64,000 bases of DNA from Auanema rhodensis (GCA_964057225.1 OZ059894.1:8256131-8320130), one strand, 5' to 3'; shown: positions 1-12,111, numbered from the stretch's first letter. Notes: generated by a model from the sequence alone, not told the origin. Made by a program: numbers and translations.

Positions 1-260
1 TGTATATGTAGCTGAGTTTTAGAGTCTAGGAGTTTACAAATAAATTTAAAAGTTTCAAAATCTACATGTAGAAAGATATATAAATAGTTTTAATAGGTTT
101 CTTTATGGTATTAAGATAGAATTTGAATACAATAATAGGTTTTATGTTATTTTGTAACGGAGGATTAGAAAATAAATTTAGTCATTGTAGTACTGTAATA
201 AAAAAAAAGGGGCTGGTATCGTTTCGCCCACCCCCCCCCCTAAGAGTTAACATTAGAGCG

Positions 261-450
261 CATGCGTTTTTTACCTGAAAATAAAGAGTCTCATCTCTGC
301 GAGTGGGAGTGCTCTCTCTGATACTTTTAATACTTTTAAGTTTTGTTGAAGCCCTCTCTATCTGGGGGGGATACCCCCCCAGACCCCCCGGATTTGGGAT
401 AGAGCACTCCCGCTGGTTTATGCAAAGCTAGTGCGTGCCCAAAATGTTAT
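261..450 (+). repeat. Internal direct repeat of the MITE, copy 1
   Basis: Pairs with 458-623. It contains a seven-G run, ATA, and a seven-C run (364-380), which would fold into a very stable G:C hairpin. It ends in CCCAAAATGTTAT like the second copy. Confidence 0.65.
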
Positions 451-457
451 CTTAGAT

Positions 458-623
458 CATGCGTTATTTACTCGAAAATACAGTCTCATTTCTGCGAGTT
501 TAATACTTTTAAATTTTGTTGAAGCTTTCTCTATCTGGGGGGGATACCCCCCCAGACCCCCCGGATCTGGGATAGAGCACTCCCGCTAGTTTATGCAAAG
601 CTGGTGTGTGCCCAAAATGTTAT
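458..623 (+). repeat. Internal direct repeat of the MITE, copy 2
   Basis: Diverged second copy of 261-450, with small deletions. The G7-ATA-C7 hairpin is kept at 537-553. Confidence 0.65.
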
Positions 624-690
624 AAGCGCGCTCTAATGTTAACTCTCTGATTATTAGGGGGGGGGGGGTGGGCGAAACAATACCAGCGCC

Positions 691-1080
691 AAAAAAAATT
701 CTTTGTTTCATGAATGTGTGATTTATGTGAGACACTAAGGAATTATTAAACATTTCGGTTACATGGTTACTCGTATCCTAATGATGATGGGGATAATTTT
801 AGTTAATAATTTACTCGTCTCCATATGTCTCTCTGAATGAATCCTTGAGTACTAATGGAGGCTACCACTCAGATGGGGTGTGGCTTAGGCGCCTGCCAAT
901 GTTCGTCTCTTCCTGGAGATACATATGGAGCTCAGTTTAGCGCAAAATTTTATCTCTATCGGTCGTATAGGATTACGGTAGCCATTTATTTCTATTATAT
1001 TTTCACTTATTCCTTATTTTTGGTTGTTTACTCACTTAATCTCTCATCAAAAAGTTTTCTAATTCACCGTTACTTTCCTT
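691..1080. other. Unassigned AT-rich sequence inside element E
   Basis: No convincing gene, repeat or RNA is visible. Short open frames here do not resemble any family I know and have no support from other copies in the window. Confidence 0.4.
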
Positions 1081-1365
1081 TTACAATTTACAGAAAAGAA
1101 AAGAATGTATATAAAAATTTTTTCTGTCGTCGGCTTTGATGAAGTCCGGATCTTCGTAGGTGTCGTCAGAAGGTGAATATGTTCCTTCTCGGGGAGTATA
1201 AAACTGGTCGACTTGCGGCTTCGGCTTCTCGGCTGGTTGGTGCGGTTTTTCTATTTGAACACTAAGAAGTCGGGTACGGCTTCTGCGACGACTTGCGACA
1301 GTAGCGTCACTGTTGGTATCGGACGAGTAAAGGGCTCGGAAAACCGATGAGAATCTTTTGGCCAC
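1081..1365 (-). pseudogene. N-terminal Gag fragment of element E
   Basis: About the first 75 residues resemble the start of element B's polyprotein. Both have a KRF start block, a stretch of Ser and Arg, then a shared block reading (F/Q)-F/Y-TPR-x-GTYSP followed by Asp/Glu-rich sequence. The resemblance stops near residue 75 and the frame closes after 94 residues, so this is a truncated or rearranged Gag N-terminus. The apparent start is GTG. Resemblance to A and B continues upstream of it in the same frame through blocks reading PHV and HSRFFQTKS (about 1366-1415), so the true N-terminus lies further upstream or is spliced on. Confidence 0.6.
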
Positions 1366-3294
1366 CTTTATAGGACTCTTGGTTTGGAAAAACCGAGAAT
1401 GGTGAGCTACGTGTGGGATGTTGACGTAAGGTGCGTAAGATTTTTTTAGATGTGTGTTGGGAGAGAGAAAGATTCGGGAGCAATAGGATAGTCATGCTTT
1501 GCTGGGCGATACGGAGGGTAAATGAGAGGGAGTTTTTCAAATCCTGGCCAGGAATCTGACTCCGCCTATCTACCGTAAGCTTATTATAGTTAATGATGTT
1601 TATCTCTTCGCAAAAACTATTTTTATCCGCTCTTGCACTTTCCTCTAATTTTGTTTTCTTACTGCTCTAGAATCTTTAAAAAAAACTTTATTCATGTCAT
1701 CCCCTTTGTACTTTTGCGGCCTTTGGACATTTATTTTAAGGTTAGAAACAAAAGAAAAGAAAAGATAGAAAGAAAAAAATGGATTTCCAACGTTATAATC
1801 CCACTGGCATGACTTAAGTCCTGTGGAAATTATACGAATCCATCGTTGAGTACGATGGAGAAGGAGTTTTGGCTTATAGGCTAAATCTTGATATAATTTT
1901 AATGGTTCGTGTATCTCCATTTTATGTTTGATTATTTGATTACTTTAGTTTATCGAAGATCTTCAAATGTATTATTTGGGGCAGGGCCATATAAACTTTG
2001 CCACCTTCGTAGATGTAGCTCCCGAAGTGGAGCTTGTTGGTCGAAGGTGCTTAGTTGATCTATGCGCTCATGTATATAATGGTAGGGCCGGTTTATTAAC
2101 CGCACGTCCTTGGGCCTGGTACCAGGAAAAGAGTCATTTTTATTATTATTTATTATATAGATTATTGTTTAAAATCTATATTGTTTATGATGACTCATTA
2201 TTTGGTTTGGAACTTAGGGTTTCGCGAGGTTTAGAATATAGTGAAGATTTAATTGCGAGCGAAACTCCTATGTTTCTTGCCTCTGAGTTTCGAACTCGGT
2301 TGCAAATCAAATACGGGTATTGACTGAACAAAGCTTGTACTCTGTGTTTTTTTTTGTGCACTTTGCACTGTTTTCGTCAAGAAAATGGCCTTATGTGTTT
2401 TTCAATCTTGTCCTCATTCCTTTTTCCTTAAATAGCATGTTTTGCTCAAAATGTTTTCGACATTGTGCATGCTAATGAGGTTCGAGGAGAGTTATTGAAA
2501 AGGCTGTCCCTTTTCTTGATCAAAATAAGCAAAAGTGCGTTTTCCTAAGCGAATTTCTTTTTGAAAATGAGAAAAATACGTCTATTTTTGAACATTTCCA
2601 AATAACTTAGGATTACCGTAGGAGATAAGGGGTATCTTATGAGTTGAAACAACGAAATGATTTGAGGAAAGTGACATAATCTACGGGGATAAAATCCGTA
2701 GCAGTTATGCTTCCGCCAACTTGACCTGACTGTCAATTAAGAGCTGAGAAGTCCTATTGCAGGTTTACCAGGCTTTTTCGGACTAGTGTGGTCTCTTTTT
2801 ATATTCAATTTATGTAACCGTTTTTGGTTTCCCGCAAAATAATATGTTAAATGGTCTTTTACGTCTGAATATAATAATATTTCAAAATTCTAGTCCTGAC
2901 CACAAAATATACAAACTATAATCAATTGCGCGCGTCTTATAAATTTTTGTTCCAATAATCAAATTTCTCTATGCCCAAAAAAAATGTGAACAACTATAAT
3001 TTCTCGTTTGGCGAAATTGTCCTCTATTTCAATCCAAACGTCCTCAAAATAGCATGAGAAGCGGTACAAGATACGATAAAGAAAAGGGTGGACATTCAGG
3101 CGGTTTTAAATTGAGGACGGCGTGCAAAAATTTTTATTGGTCCTATCTCGCATTTAAGCGAGATTCCTTGTATCTGTACCTTTAAACAAATTGGCGCCTT
3201 CATTTTGTTGTTTCAAGTGGAGGATTTATAATTTAGAATGCAAAAATGGACTTTTACAATAAAAAAAAAAATTTTTTTTTGTTCAAAAGATGAG
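1366..3294 (-). other. Leader region of element E
   Basis: Lies between the primer-site-like sequence and the first Gag codons. Blocks within it resemble the leader of B: about 2635-2790 matches B's 44395-44545, including TTTTTCGGACTA. A perfect 7-bp hairpin (ATCTCGC/GCGAGAT) lies at about 3144-3163. A 118-codon open frame at 1967-2323 on the plus strand lacks any recognisable feature and I do not call it a gene. Confidence 0.5.
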
Positions 3295-3312
3295 TTCGAG
3301 GTGGAACCTCCA
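3295..3312 (-). promoter_or_regulatory. Primer-binding-site-like sequence of element E
   Basis: Reads TGGAGGTTCCACCTCGAA on the minus strand, directly next to the LTR, identical to A and B. It starts with TGG as a tRNA-primed site should, but matches no tRNA 3' end that I can recall. Confidence 0.55.
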
Positions 3313-3656
3313 CGTTCCGTTATGCTCCTGCGTCGATAATATAAACCATTGTAGTTTATACCATGACGCGAATAGTATTCCTTGGTGTAGCGGTAGGAAT
3401 ACAGAGCATAAGGTCAATCATAAGATAAAAGAGAGAAAGATTTATTGGCATGAAACTACAACAATAATATACAAAGATAAAGATACAATACAATAAGATA
3501 AATATAAGTATAAAGACTAAACTACAAGCCGTCCATGAGCTTGCTAAGAGGCGAACTCCCGACCAAGGGAACGAGGGAAGGCGGAGCCATTCCTCGGTCC
3601 TCTGGTGGTCTGGCTCTAACCCTTCAGCTACATATATGGGGAGTCCGAATGGAACG
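3313..3656 (-). repeat. 5' LTR of element E
   Basis: 344 bp, beginning CGTTCCGTTATGCTC and ending GAATGGAACG on the plus strand, the same ends as the 337-bp LTRs of A and B. The interior is clearly diverged, so this is a related but separate family. Confidence 0.75.
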
Positions 3657-3844
3657 TAAGATAATGATAAGCTTCAAATCAAGCAAAATTAAAATTTTTA
3701 TTCATCTACTCACGATCTCATTCATAAATTTTCTAGAAGGATTGGATAAAATAGACCAGAACATCAGAAAATATGGATCATTGATTGATCTAAAACAAAA
3801 GTAGAAACTTCACAAGTCTAGATTGTTGAGTATATGTGCTTCCG

Positions 3845-3856
3845 TGGCGCAATAGG
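3845..3856 (+). promoter_or_regulatory. Pol III A box (representative copy)
   Basis: TGGCGCAATAGG, nt 8-19 of the tRNA, fits the A-box pattern TRGYNNANNGG. The same element recurs at the same offset in every copy. Six copies have T16A and one (59861) has G19A. Confidence 0.85.
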
Positions 3857-3857
3857 C

Positions 3858-3888
<31 letters not shown>

Positions 3889-3893
<5 letters not shown>

Positions 3894-3899
3894 GAGCCC
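3889..3899 (+). promoter_or_regulatory. Pol III B box (representative copy)
   Basis: GGTTCGAGCCC, nt 52-62, fits the B-box pattern GGTTCGANNCC. Nine copies in the window change it: 28982 and 29500 (CC to AT at its end), five copies with CC to AA, and T54C in 61957 and 63781. Confidence 0.85.
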
Positions 3900-3915
3900 A
3901 CCCGGGAGCGAAATA

Positions 3916-3920
3916 TTTTT
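3916..3920 (+). terminator. Pol III terminator (representative copy)
   Basis: A run of five T begins 6 nt after the tRNA. The T5 run follows the tRNAs throughout the array even where the bases around it vary (AAATA, AAACA, AAATG or AAAAA before the run). Confidence 0.8.
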
Positions 3921-4116
3921 GGTTTCCACAGTTCCAATTAAGCGAAATTAAAATTTTAATTCATCTACTTACGATCTCATTCATAAATTTTCTAGAAGGA
4001 TTGGATAAGATAGACCAGAACATCAGAAAATATGGATCATTGACTGATCTAAAACAGAAGTAGAAACTTCACAAGTCTAGATTGTTGAGTATATGTGCTT
4101 CCGTGGCGCAATAGGC

Positions 4117-4152
<36 letters not shown>

Positions 4153-4375
4153 GAGCCCACCCGGGAGCGAAATATTTTTGGTTTCCACAGTTCCAATTAA
4201 GCAAAATTAAAATTTTAATTCATCTACTTACAATCTCATTCATAAATTTTCTAGAAGGATTGGATAAGATAGACCAGAACATCAGAAAATATGGATCATT
4301 GACTGATCTAAAACAGAAGTAGAAACTTCACAAGTCTAGATTGTTGAGTATATGTGCTTCCGTGGCGCAATAGGC

Positions 4376-4411
<36 letters not shown>

Positions 4412-4646
4412 GAGCCCACCCGGGAGCGAAATATTTTTGGTTTCCACAGTTCCAATTAAGCTTCAAATCAAGCAAAATTAAAATTTTTATTCATCTACTC
4501 ACGATCTCATTCATAAATTTTCTAGAAGGATTGGATAAAATAGACCAGAACATCAGAAAATATGGATCATTGATTGATCTAAAACAAAAGTAGAAACTTC
4601 ACAAGTCTAGATTGTTGAGTATATGTGCTTCCGTGGCGCAATAGGC

Positions 4647-4682
<36 letters not shown>

Positions 4683-4897
4683 GAGCCCACCCGGGAGCGA
4701 AATATTTTTGGTTTCCACAGTTCCAATTAAGCTTCAAATTAAGCAAAATTAAAATTTTTATTCATCTACTTACGATCTCATTCATAAATTTTCTAGAAGG
4801 ATTGGATAAAATAGACCAGAACATCAGAAAATATGGATCATTGATTGATCTAAAACAAAAGTAGAAACTTCACAAGTCTAGATTGTTGAGTATATGT

Positions 4898-4917
4898 GCT
4901 TCAGTGGCGCAATAGGC

Positions 4918-4953
<36 letters not shown>

Positions 4954-4970
4954 GAGCCCACCCGGGAGCG
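4898..4970 (+). tRNA. tRNA-Asn(GTT) variant C6A
   Basis: Acceptor stem base 6 is A, giving an A-G mismatch with base 67. The rest is the common sequence. The same change occurs at 11071-11143, in a unit with the same spacer type. Confidence 0.9.
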
Positions 4971-5188
4971 AAATATTTTTGGTTTCCACAGTTCAAATTA
5001 AGCTTCAAATTAAGCAAAATTAAAATTTTAATTCATCTACTCACGATCTCATTCATAAATTTTCTAGAAGGATTGGATAAGATAGACCAGAACATCAGAA
5101 AATATGGATCATTGACTGATCTAAAACAGAAGTAGAACCTTCACAAGTCTAGATTGTTGAGTATATGTGCTTCCGTGGCGCAATAGGC

Positions 5189-5224
<36 letters not shown>

Positions 5225-5447
5225 GAGCCCACCCGGGAGCGAAATATTTTTGGTTTCCACAGTTCCAATTAAGCGAAATTAAAATTTTAATTCATCTACT
5301 TACGATCTCATTCATAAATTTTCTAGAAGGATTGGATAAGATAGACCAGAACATCAGAAAATATGGATCATTCACTGATCTAAAACAGAAGTAGAACCTT
5401 CACAAGTCTAGATTGTTGAGTAATTGTGCTTCCGTGGCGCAATAGGC

Positions 5448-5483
<36 letters not shown>

Positions 5484-5718
5484 GAGCCCACCCGGGAGCG
5501 AAATATTTTTGGTTTCCACAGTTCCAATTAAGCTTCAAATCAAGCAAAATTAAAATTTTTATTCATCTACTCACGATCTCATTCATAAATTTTCTAGAAG
5601 GATTGGATAAGATAGACCAGAACATCAGAAAATATGGATCATTGACTGATCTAAAACAGAAGTAGAACCTTCACAAGTCTAGATTGTTGAGTATATGTGC
5701 TTCCGTGGCGCAATAGGC

Positions 5719-5754
<36 letters not shown>

Positions 5755-5989
5755 GAGCCCACCCGGGAGCGAAACATTTTTGATTTCCACAGTTCAAATT
5801 AAGCTTCAAATTAAGCAAAATTAAAATTTTAATTGCTCTACTTACGATCTCATTCATAAATTTTCTAGAAGGATTGGATAAGATAGAGCAAAACATGAGA
5901 AAATTTGGATCATTGACTGATCTAAAACAGAAGTAGAAACTTCACAAGTCTAGATTGTTGAGTATATGTGCTTCCGTGGCGCAATAGGC

Positions 5990-6025
<36 letters not shown>

Positions 6026-6260
6026 GAGCCCACCCGGGAGCGAAATATTTTTGGTTTCCACAGTTCCAATTAAGCTTCAAATCAAGCAAAATTAAAATTT
6101 TAATTCATCTACTTACAATCTCATTCATAAATTTTCTAGAAGGATTGGATAAGATAGACCAGAACATCAGAAAATATGGATCATTGACTGATCTAAAACA
6201 GAAGTAGAAACTTCACAAGTCTAGATTGTTGAGTATATGTGCTTCCGTGGCGCAATAGGC

Positions 6261-6296
<36 letters not shown>

Positions 6297-6531
6297 GAGC
6301 CCACCCGGGAGCGAAATATTTTTGGTTTCCACAGTTCCAATTAAGCTTCAAATCAAGCAAAATTAAAATTTTAATTCATCTACTTACAATCTCATTCATA
6401 AATTTTCTAGAAGGATTGGATAAGATAGACCAGAACATCAGAAAATATGGATCATTGACTGATCTAAAACAGAAGTAGAAACTTCACAAGTCTAGATTGT
6501 TGAGTATATGTGCTTCCGTGGCGCAATAGGC

Positions 6532-6567
<36 letters not shown>

Positions 6568-6802
6568 GAGCCCACCCGGGAGCGAAATATTTTTGGTTTC
6601 CACAGTTCAAATTAAGCTTCAAATTAAGCAAAATTAAAATTTTAATTCATCTACTCACGATCTCATTCATAAATTTTCTAGAAGGATTGGATAAGATAGA
6701 CCAGAACATCAGAAAATATGGATCATTGACTGATCTAAAACAGAAGTAGAACCTTCACAAGTCTAGATTGTTGAGTATATGTGCTTCCGTGGCGCAATAG
6801 GC

Positions 6803-6838
<36 letters not shown>

Positions 6839-7061
6839 GAGCCCACCCGGGAGCGAAATATTTTTGGTTTCCACAGTTCCAATTAAGCGAAATTAAAATT
6901 TTAATTCATCTACTTACGATCTCATTCATAAATTTTCTAGAAGGATTGGATAAGATAGACCAGAACATCAGAAAATATGGATCATTCACTGATCTAAAAC
7001 AGAAGTAGAACCTTCACAAGTCTAGATTGTTGAGTAATTGTGCTTCCGTGGCGCAATAGGC

Positions 7062-7097
<36 letters not shown>

Positions 7098-7332
7098 GAG
7101 CCCACCCGGGAGCGAAATATTTTTGGTTTCCACAGTTCCAATTAAGCTTCAAATCAAGCAAAATTAAAATTTTAATTCATCTACTTACAATCTCATTCAT
7201 AAATTTTCTAGAAGGATTGGATAAGATAGACCAGAACATCAGAAAATATGGATCATTGACTGATCTAAAACAGAAGTAGAAACTTCACAAGTCTAGATTG
7301 TTGAGTATATGTGCTTCCGTGGCGCAATAGGC

Positions 7333-7368
<36 letters not shown>

Positions 7369-7591
7369 GAGCCCACCCGGGAGCGAAATATTTTTGGTTT
7401 CCACAGTTCCAATTAAGCGAAATTAAAATTTTAATTCATCTACTTACGATCTCATTCATAAATTTTCTAGAAGGATTGGATAAGATAGACCAGAACATCA
7501 GAAAATATGGATCATTGACTGATCTAAAACAGAAGTAGAAACTTCACAAGTCTAGATTGTTGAGTATATGTGCTTCCGTGGCGCAATAGGC

Positions 7592-7627
<36 letters not shown>

Positions 7628-7842
7628 GAGCCCACCCGGGAGCGAAATATTTTTGGTTTCCACAGTTCCAATTAAGCTTCAAATCAAGCAAAATTAAAAT
7701 TTTTATTCATCTACTCACGATCTCATTCATAAATTTTCTAGAAGGATTGGATAAGATAGACCAGAACATCAGAAAATATGGATCATTGACTGATCTAAAA
7801 CAGAAGTAGAACCTTCACAAGTCTAGATTGTTGAGTATATGT

Positions 7843-7864
7843 GCTTCCGTGGCGCAATAGGCAA

Positions 7865-7898
<34 letters not shown>

Positions 7899-7915
7899 GA
7901 GCCCACCCGGGAGCG
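7843..7915 (+). tRNA. tRNA-Asn(GTT) variant G22A
   Basis: The D stem reads GCGC/ACGC, losing the 13-22 pair. Otherwise it has the common sequence. Confidence 0.9.
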
Positions 7916-8133
7916 AAACATTTTTGATTTCCACAGTTCAAATTAAGCTTCAAATCAAGCAAAATTAAAATTTTTATTCATCTACTCACGATCTCATTCA
8001 TAAATTTTCTAGAAGGATTGGATAAGATAGACCAGAACATCAGAAAATATGGATCATTGACTGATCTAAAACAGAAGTAGAACCTTCACAAGTCTAGATT
8101 GTTGAGTAGATGTGCTTCCGTGGCGCAATAGGC

Positions 8134-8169
<36 letters not shown>

Positions 8170-8404
8170 GAGCCCACCCGGGAGCGAAACATTTTTGATT
8201 TCCACAGTTCAAATTAAGCTTCAAATTAAGCAAAATTAAAATTTTAATTGCTCTACTTACGATCTCATTCATAAATTTTCTAGAAGGATTGGATAAGATA
8301 GAGCAAAACATGAGAAAATTTGGATCATTGACTGATCTAAAACAGAAGTAGAAACTTCACAAGTCTAGATTGTTGAGTATATGTGCTTCCGTGGCGCAAT
8401 AGGC

Positions 8405-8440
<36 letters not shown>

Positions 8441-8675
8441 GAGCCCACCCGGGAGCGAAATATTTTTGGTTTCCACAGTTCCAATTAAGCTTCAAATTAA
8501 GCAAAATTAAAATTTTTATTCATCTACTTACGATCTCATTCATAAATTTTCTAGAAGGATTGGATAAGATAGACCAGAACATCAGAAAATATGGATCATT
8601 GACTGATCTAAAACAGAAGTAGAAACTTCACAAGTCTAGATTGTTGAGTATATGTGCTTCCGTGGCGCAATAGGC

Positions 8676-8711
<36 letters not shown>

Positions 8712-8946
8712 GAGCCCACCCGGGAGCGAAATATTTTTGGTTTCCACAGTTCCAATTAAGCTTCAAATCAAGCAAAATTAAAATTTTAATTCATCTACTT
8801 ACAATCTCATTCATAAATTTTCTAGAAGGATTGGATAAGATAGACCAGAACATCAGAAAATATGGATCATTGACTGATCTAAAACAGAAGTAGAAACTTC
8901 ACAAGTCTAGATTGTTGAGTATATGTGCTTCCGTGGCGCAATAGGC

Positions 8947-8982
<36 letters not shown>

Positions 8983-9217
8983 GAGCCCACCCGGGAGCGA
9001 AATATTTTTGGTTTCCACAGTTCCAATTAAGCTTCAAATCAAGCAAAATTAAAATTTTAATTCATCTACTTACAATCTCATTCATAAATTTTCTAGAAGG
9101 ATTGGATAAGATAGACCAGAACATCAGAAAATATGGATCATTGACTGATCTAAAACAGAAGTAGAAACTTCACAAGTCTAGATTGTTGAGTATATGTGCT
9201 TCCGTGGCGCAATAGGC

Positions 9218-9253
<36 letters not shown>

Positions 9254-9476
9254 GAGCCCACCCGGGAGCGAAATATTTTTGGTTTCCACAGTTCCAATTA
9301 AGCGAAATTAAAATTTTAATTCATCTACTTACGATCTCATTCATAAATTTTCTAGAAGGATTGGATAAGATAGACCAGAACATCAGAAAATATGGATCAT
9401 TGACTGATCTAAAACAGAAGTAGAAACTTCACAAGTCTAGATTGTTGAGTATATGTGCTTCCGTGGCGCAATAGGC

Positions 9477-9512
<36 letters not shown>

Positions 9513-9735
9513 GAGCCCACCCGGGAGCGAAATATTTTTGGTTTCCACAGTTCCAATTAAGCAAAATTAAAATTTTAATTGCTCTACTTACAATCTCATT
9601 CATAAATTTTCTAGAAGGATTGGATAAGATAGACCAGAACATCAGAAAATATGGATCATTGACTGATCTAAAACAGAAGTAGAAACTTCACAAGTCTAGA
9701 TTGTTGAGTATATGTGCTTCCGTGGCGCAATAGGC

Positions 9736-9771
<36 letters not shown>

Positions 9772-10006
9772 GAGCCCACCCGGGAGCGAAATATTTTTGG
9801 TTTCCACAGTTCCAATTAAGCTTCAAATCAAGCAAAATTAAAATTTTTATTCATCTACTCACGATCTCATTCATAAATTTTCTAGAAGGATTGGATAAGA
9901 TAGACCAGAACATCAGAAAATATGGATCATTGACTGATCTAAAACAGAAGTAGAAACTTCACAAGTCTAGATTGTTGAGTATATGTGCTTCCGTGGCGCA
10001 ATAGGC

Positions 10007-10042
<36 letters not shown>

Positions 10043-10277
10043 GAGCCCACCCGGGAGCGAAATATTTTTGGTTTCCACAGTTCCAATTAAGCTTCAAATC
10101 AAGCAAAATTAAAATTTTAATTCATCTACTTACAATCTCATTCATAAATTTTCTAGAAGGATTGGATAAGATAGACCAGAACATCAGAAAATATGGATCA
10201 TTGACTGATCTAAAACAGAAGTAGAAACTTCACAAGTCTAGATTGTTGAGTATATGTGCTTCCGTGGCGCAATAGGC

Positions 10278-10313
<36 letters not shown>

Positions 10314-10548
10314 GAGCCCACCCGGGAGCGAAATATTTTTGGTTTCCACAGTTCCAATTAAGCTTCAAATCAAGCAAAATTAAAATTTTTATTCATCTAC
10401 TCACGATCTCATTCATAAATTTTCTAGAAGGATTGGATAAGATAGACCAGAACATCAGAAAATATGGATCATTGACTGATCTAAAACAGAAGTAGAAACT
10501 TCACAAGTCTAGATTGTTGAGTATATGTGCTTCCGTGGCGCAATAGGC

Positions 10549-10584
<36 letters not shown>

Positions 10585-10819
10585 GAGCCCACCCGGGAGC
10601 GAAACATTTTTGATTTCCACAGTTCAAATTAAGCTTCAAATTAAGCAAAATTAAAATTTTAATTGCTCTACTTACGATCTCATTCATAAATTTTCTAGAA
10701 GGATTGGATAAAATAGACCAGAACATCAGAAAATATGGATCATTGATTGATCTAAAACAAAAGTAGAAACTTCACAAGTCTAGATTGTTGAGTATATGTG
10801 CTTCCGTGGCGCAATAGGC

Positions 10820-10855
<36 letters not shown>

Positions 10856-11070
10856 GAGCCCACCCGGGAGCGAAATATTTTTGGTTTCCACAGTTCCAAT
10901 TAAGCTTCAAATTAAGCAAAATTAAAATTTTTATTCATCTACTTACGATCTCATTCATAAATGTTCTAGAAGGATTGGATAAGATAGAGCAAAACATGAG
11001 AAAATTTGGATCATTGACTGATCTAAAACAAAAGTAGAAACTTCACAAGTCTAGATTGTTGAGTATATGT

Positions 11071-11090
11071 GCTTCAGTGGCGCAATAGGC

Positions 11091-11126
<36 letters not shown>

Positions 11127-11143
11127 GAGCCCACCCGGGAGCG
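11071..11143 (+). tRNA. tRNA-Asn(GTT) variant C6A
   Basis: Same acceptor mismatch as the copy at 4898, which suggests one was copied from the other. Confidence 0.9.
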
Positions 11144-11361
11144 AAATATTTTTGGTTTCCACAGTTCAAATTAAGCTTCAAATTAAGCAAAATTAAAATT
11201 TTAATTCATCTACTCACGATCTCATTCATAAATTTTCTAGAAGGATTGGATAAGATAGACCAGAACATCAGAAAATATGGATCATTGACTGATCTAAAAC
11301 AGAAGTAGAACCTTCACAAGTCTAGATTGTTGAGTATATGTGCTTCCGTGGCGCAATAGGC

Positions 11362-11397
<36 letters not shown>

Positions 11398-11620
11398 GAG
11401 CCCACCCGGGAGCGAAATATTTTTGGTTTCCACAGTTCCAATTAAGCGAAATTAAAATTTTAATTCATCTACTTACGATCTCATTCATAAATTTTCTAGA
11501 AGGATTGGATAAGATAGACCAGAACATCAGAAAATATGGATCATTGACTGATCTAAAACAGAAGTAGAACCTTCACAAGTCTAGATTGTTGAGTAATTGT
11601 GCTTCCGTGGCGCAATAGGC

Positions 11621-11656
<36 letters not shown>

Positions 11657-11770
11657 GAGCCCACCCGGGAGCGAAATATTTTTGGTTTCCACAGTTCCAA
11701 TTAAGCTTCAAATCAAGCAAAATTAAAATTTTTATTCATCTACTCACGATCTCATTCATAAATTTTCTAG

Positions 11771-11774
11771 AAGG
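11771..11774 (+). repeat. Target-site duplication of element A, left copy
   Basis: AAGG, repeated at 15069-15072 after the right LTR. Uninterrupted units have it once. Confidence 0.8.
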
Positions 11775-12111
11775 CGTTCCATTCGGAAATCAATACGTAG
11801 CAGGTGGGTTAGAATCAGACGACATGAGGCTGAGAGAGGACGACACGCCCTTCATATGGAACACAGACTTCAGCTTTGCCTTATGGAATGACTATGGATG
11901 GTTGGTCTTCCTTTCTTAGCTCTCTTTCACTTTATATCTTTATGTAGACTTATATAACTTATTGTAATCATGTAGACATAATAAACCTTTCTTTCTCGAG
12001 TCTTATGTTTATCCATTATGCTCTTTATCTACCGCTACATCTGGAATACTATCACACTCATCTTGTAGGCTTTATTGGTCTATAGGATCGACGTGAGAGC
12101 ATAACGGAACG
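11775..12111 (+). repeat. 5' LTR of element A
   Basis: 337 bp, CGTTCCATTCGG to ATAACGGAACG. It differs from B's LTRs by at least one base (GTGGGTTAG here, GCGGGTTAG in B, same strand). AATAAA lies in AGACATAATAAACC, a likely polyadenylation signal. Confidence 0.9.

Larger units (their letters stand above)
211..690. mobile_element. MITE-like inverted-repeat element with C-run termini
   Basis: The two ends are inverted copies of each other over about 50 bases: CTGGTAT(C/T)GTTTCGCCCA followed by a run of 10-12 C, then a TTAACATTAGAGCGC block. A-rich runs flank both sides and could be target copies. The interior is two diverged copies of a block of about 170-190 bp (261-450 and 458-623). It has no coding capacity, so it looks like a non-autonomous DNA transposon. 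The superfamily is not recognised. Confidence 0.65.
1..3656 (-). mobile_element. Element E: 5' part of a diverged Gypsy-type LTR element (left end outside window)
   Basis: The right edge is an LTR (3313-3656) with the ends seen in elements A and B. Immediately to its left is the same 18-base primer-site-like sequence, so the element reads leftward and its body continues below position 1. The leader and the first Gag codons resemble those of B. Beyond about position 1100 I see no further resemblance to B, so the body is either replaced, rearranged or very diverged. A small inverted-repeat element sits at 211-690. The right flank joins array spacer sequence at about 3667 after roughly 10 extra bases, so E lies inside or at the edge of the tRNA array. 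Confidence 0.7.
3667..11774 (+). tRNA. Array block 1: 30 tandem tRNA-Asn(GTT) genes
   Basis: Each gene is 73 nt and folds as a complete cloverleaf: acceptor GCTTCCG/CGGGAGC (one U-G pair), D stem GCGC/GCGC around an 8-nt loop with GG, anticodon stem TTCGG/CCGAA around CTGTTAA, five-nt variable loop, T stem GGTGG/CCACC, and discriminator G. Anticodon GTT reads Asn codons. CCA is not encoded and there is no intron. Gene starts: 3838, 4097, 4356, 4627, 4898, 5169, 5428, 5699, 5970, 6241, 6512, 6783, 7042, 7313, 7572, 7843, 8114, 8385, 8656, 8927, 9198, 9457, 9716, 9987, 10258, 10529, 10800, 11071, 11342, 11601. All match the common sequence except 4898, 7843 and 11071. The block is cut at 11774 by element A, 101 bp after the last gene. 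Confidence 0.95.

Noticed and set aside
1967..2323. 118-codon plus-strand frame in the leader of element E as a gene
   Set aside because: No recognisable domain, no counterpart in A or B, and it runs against the element's direction.
5651..5896. Minus-strand 77-85-codon frames across some units
   Set aside because: They are the reverse reading of the same tRNA and spacer and appear or vanish with single base changes.
3836..11826. Dozens of 75-79-codon open frames, one per repeat unit
   Set aside because: They start with GTG two bases before the tRNA and simply read through it and the spacer. Their repetition reflects the tandem array, not protein conservation: the tRNA part is fixed by its cloverleaf, and the spacer tolerates stops in many units.
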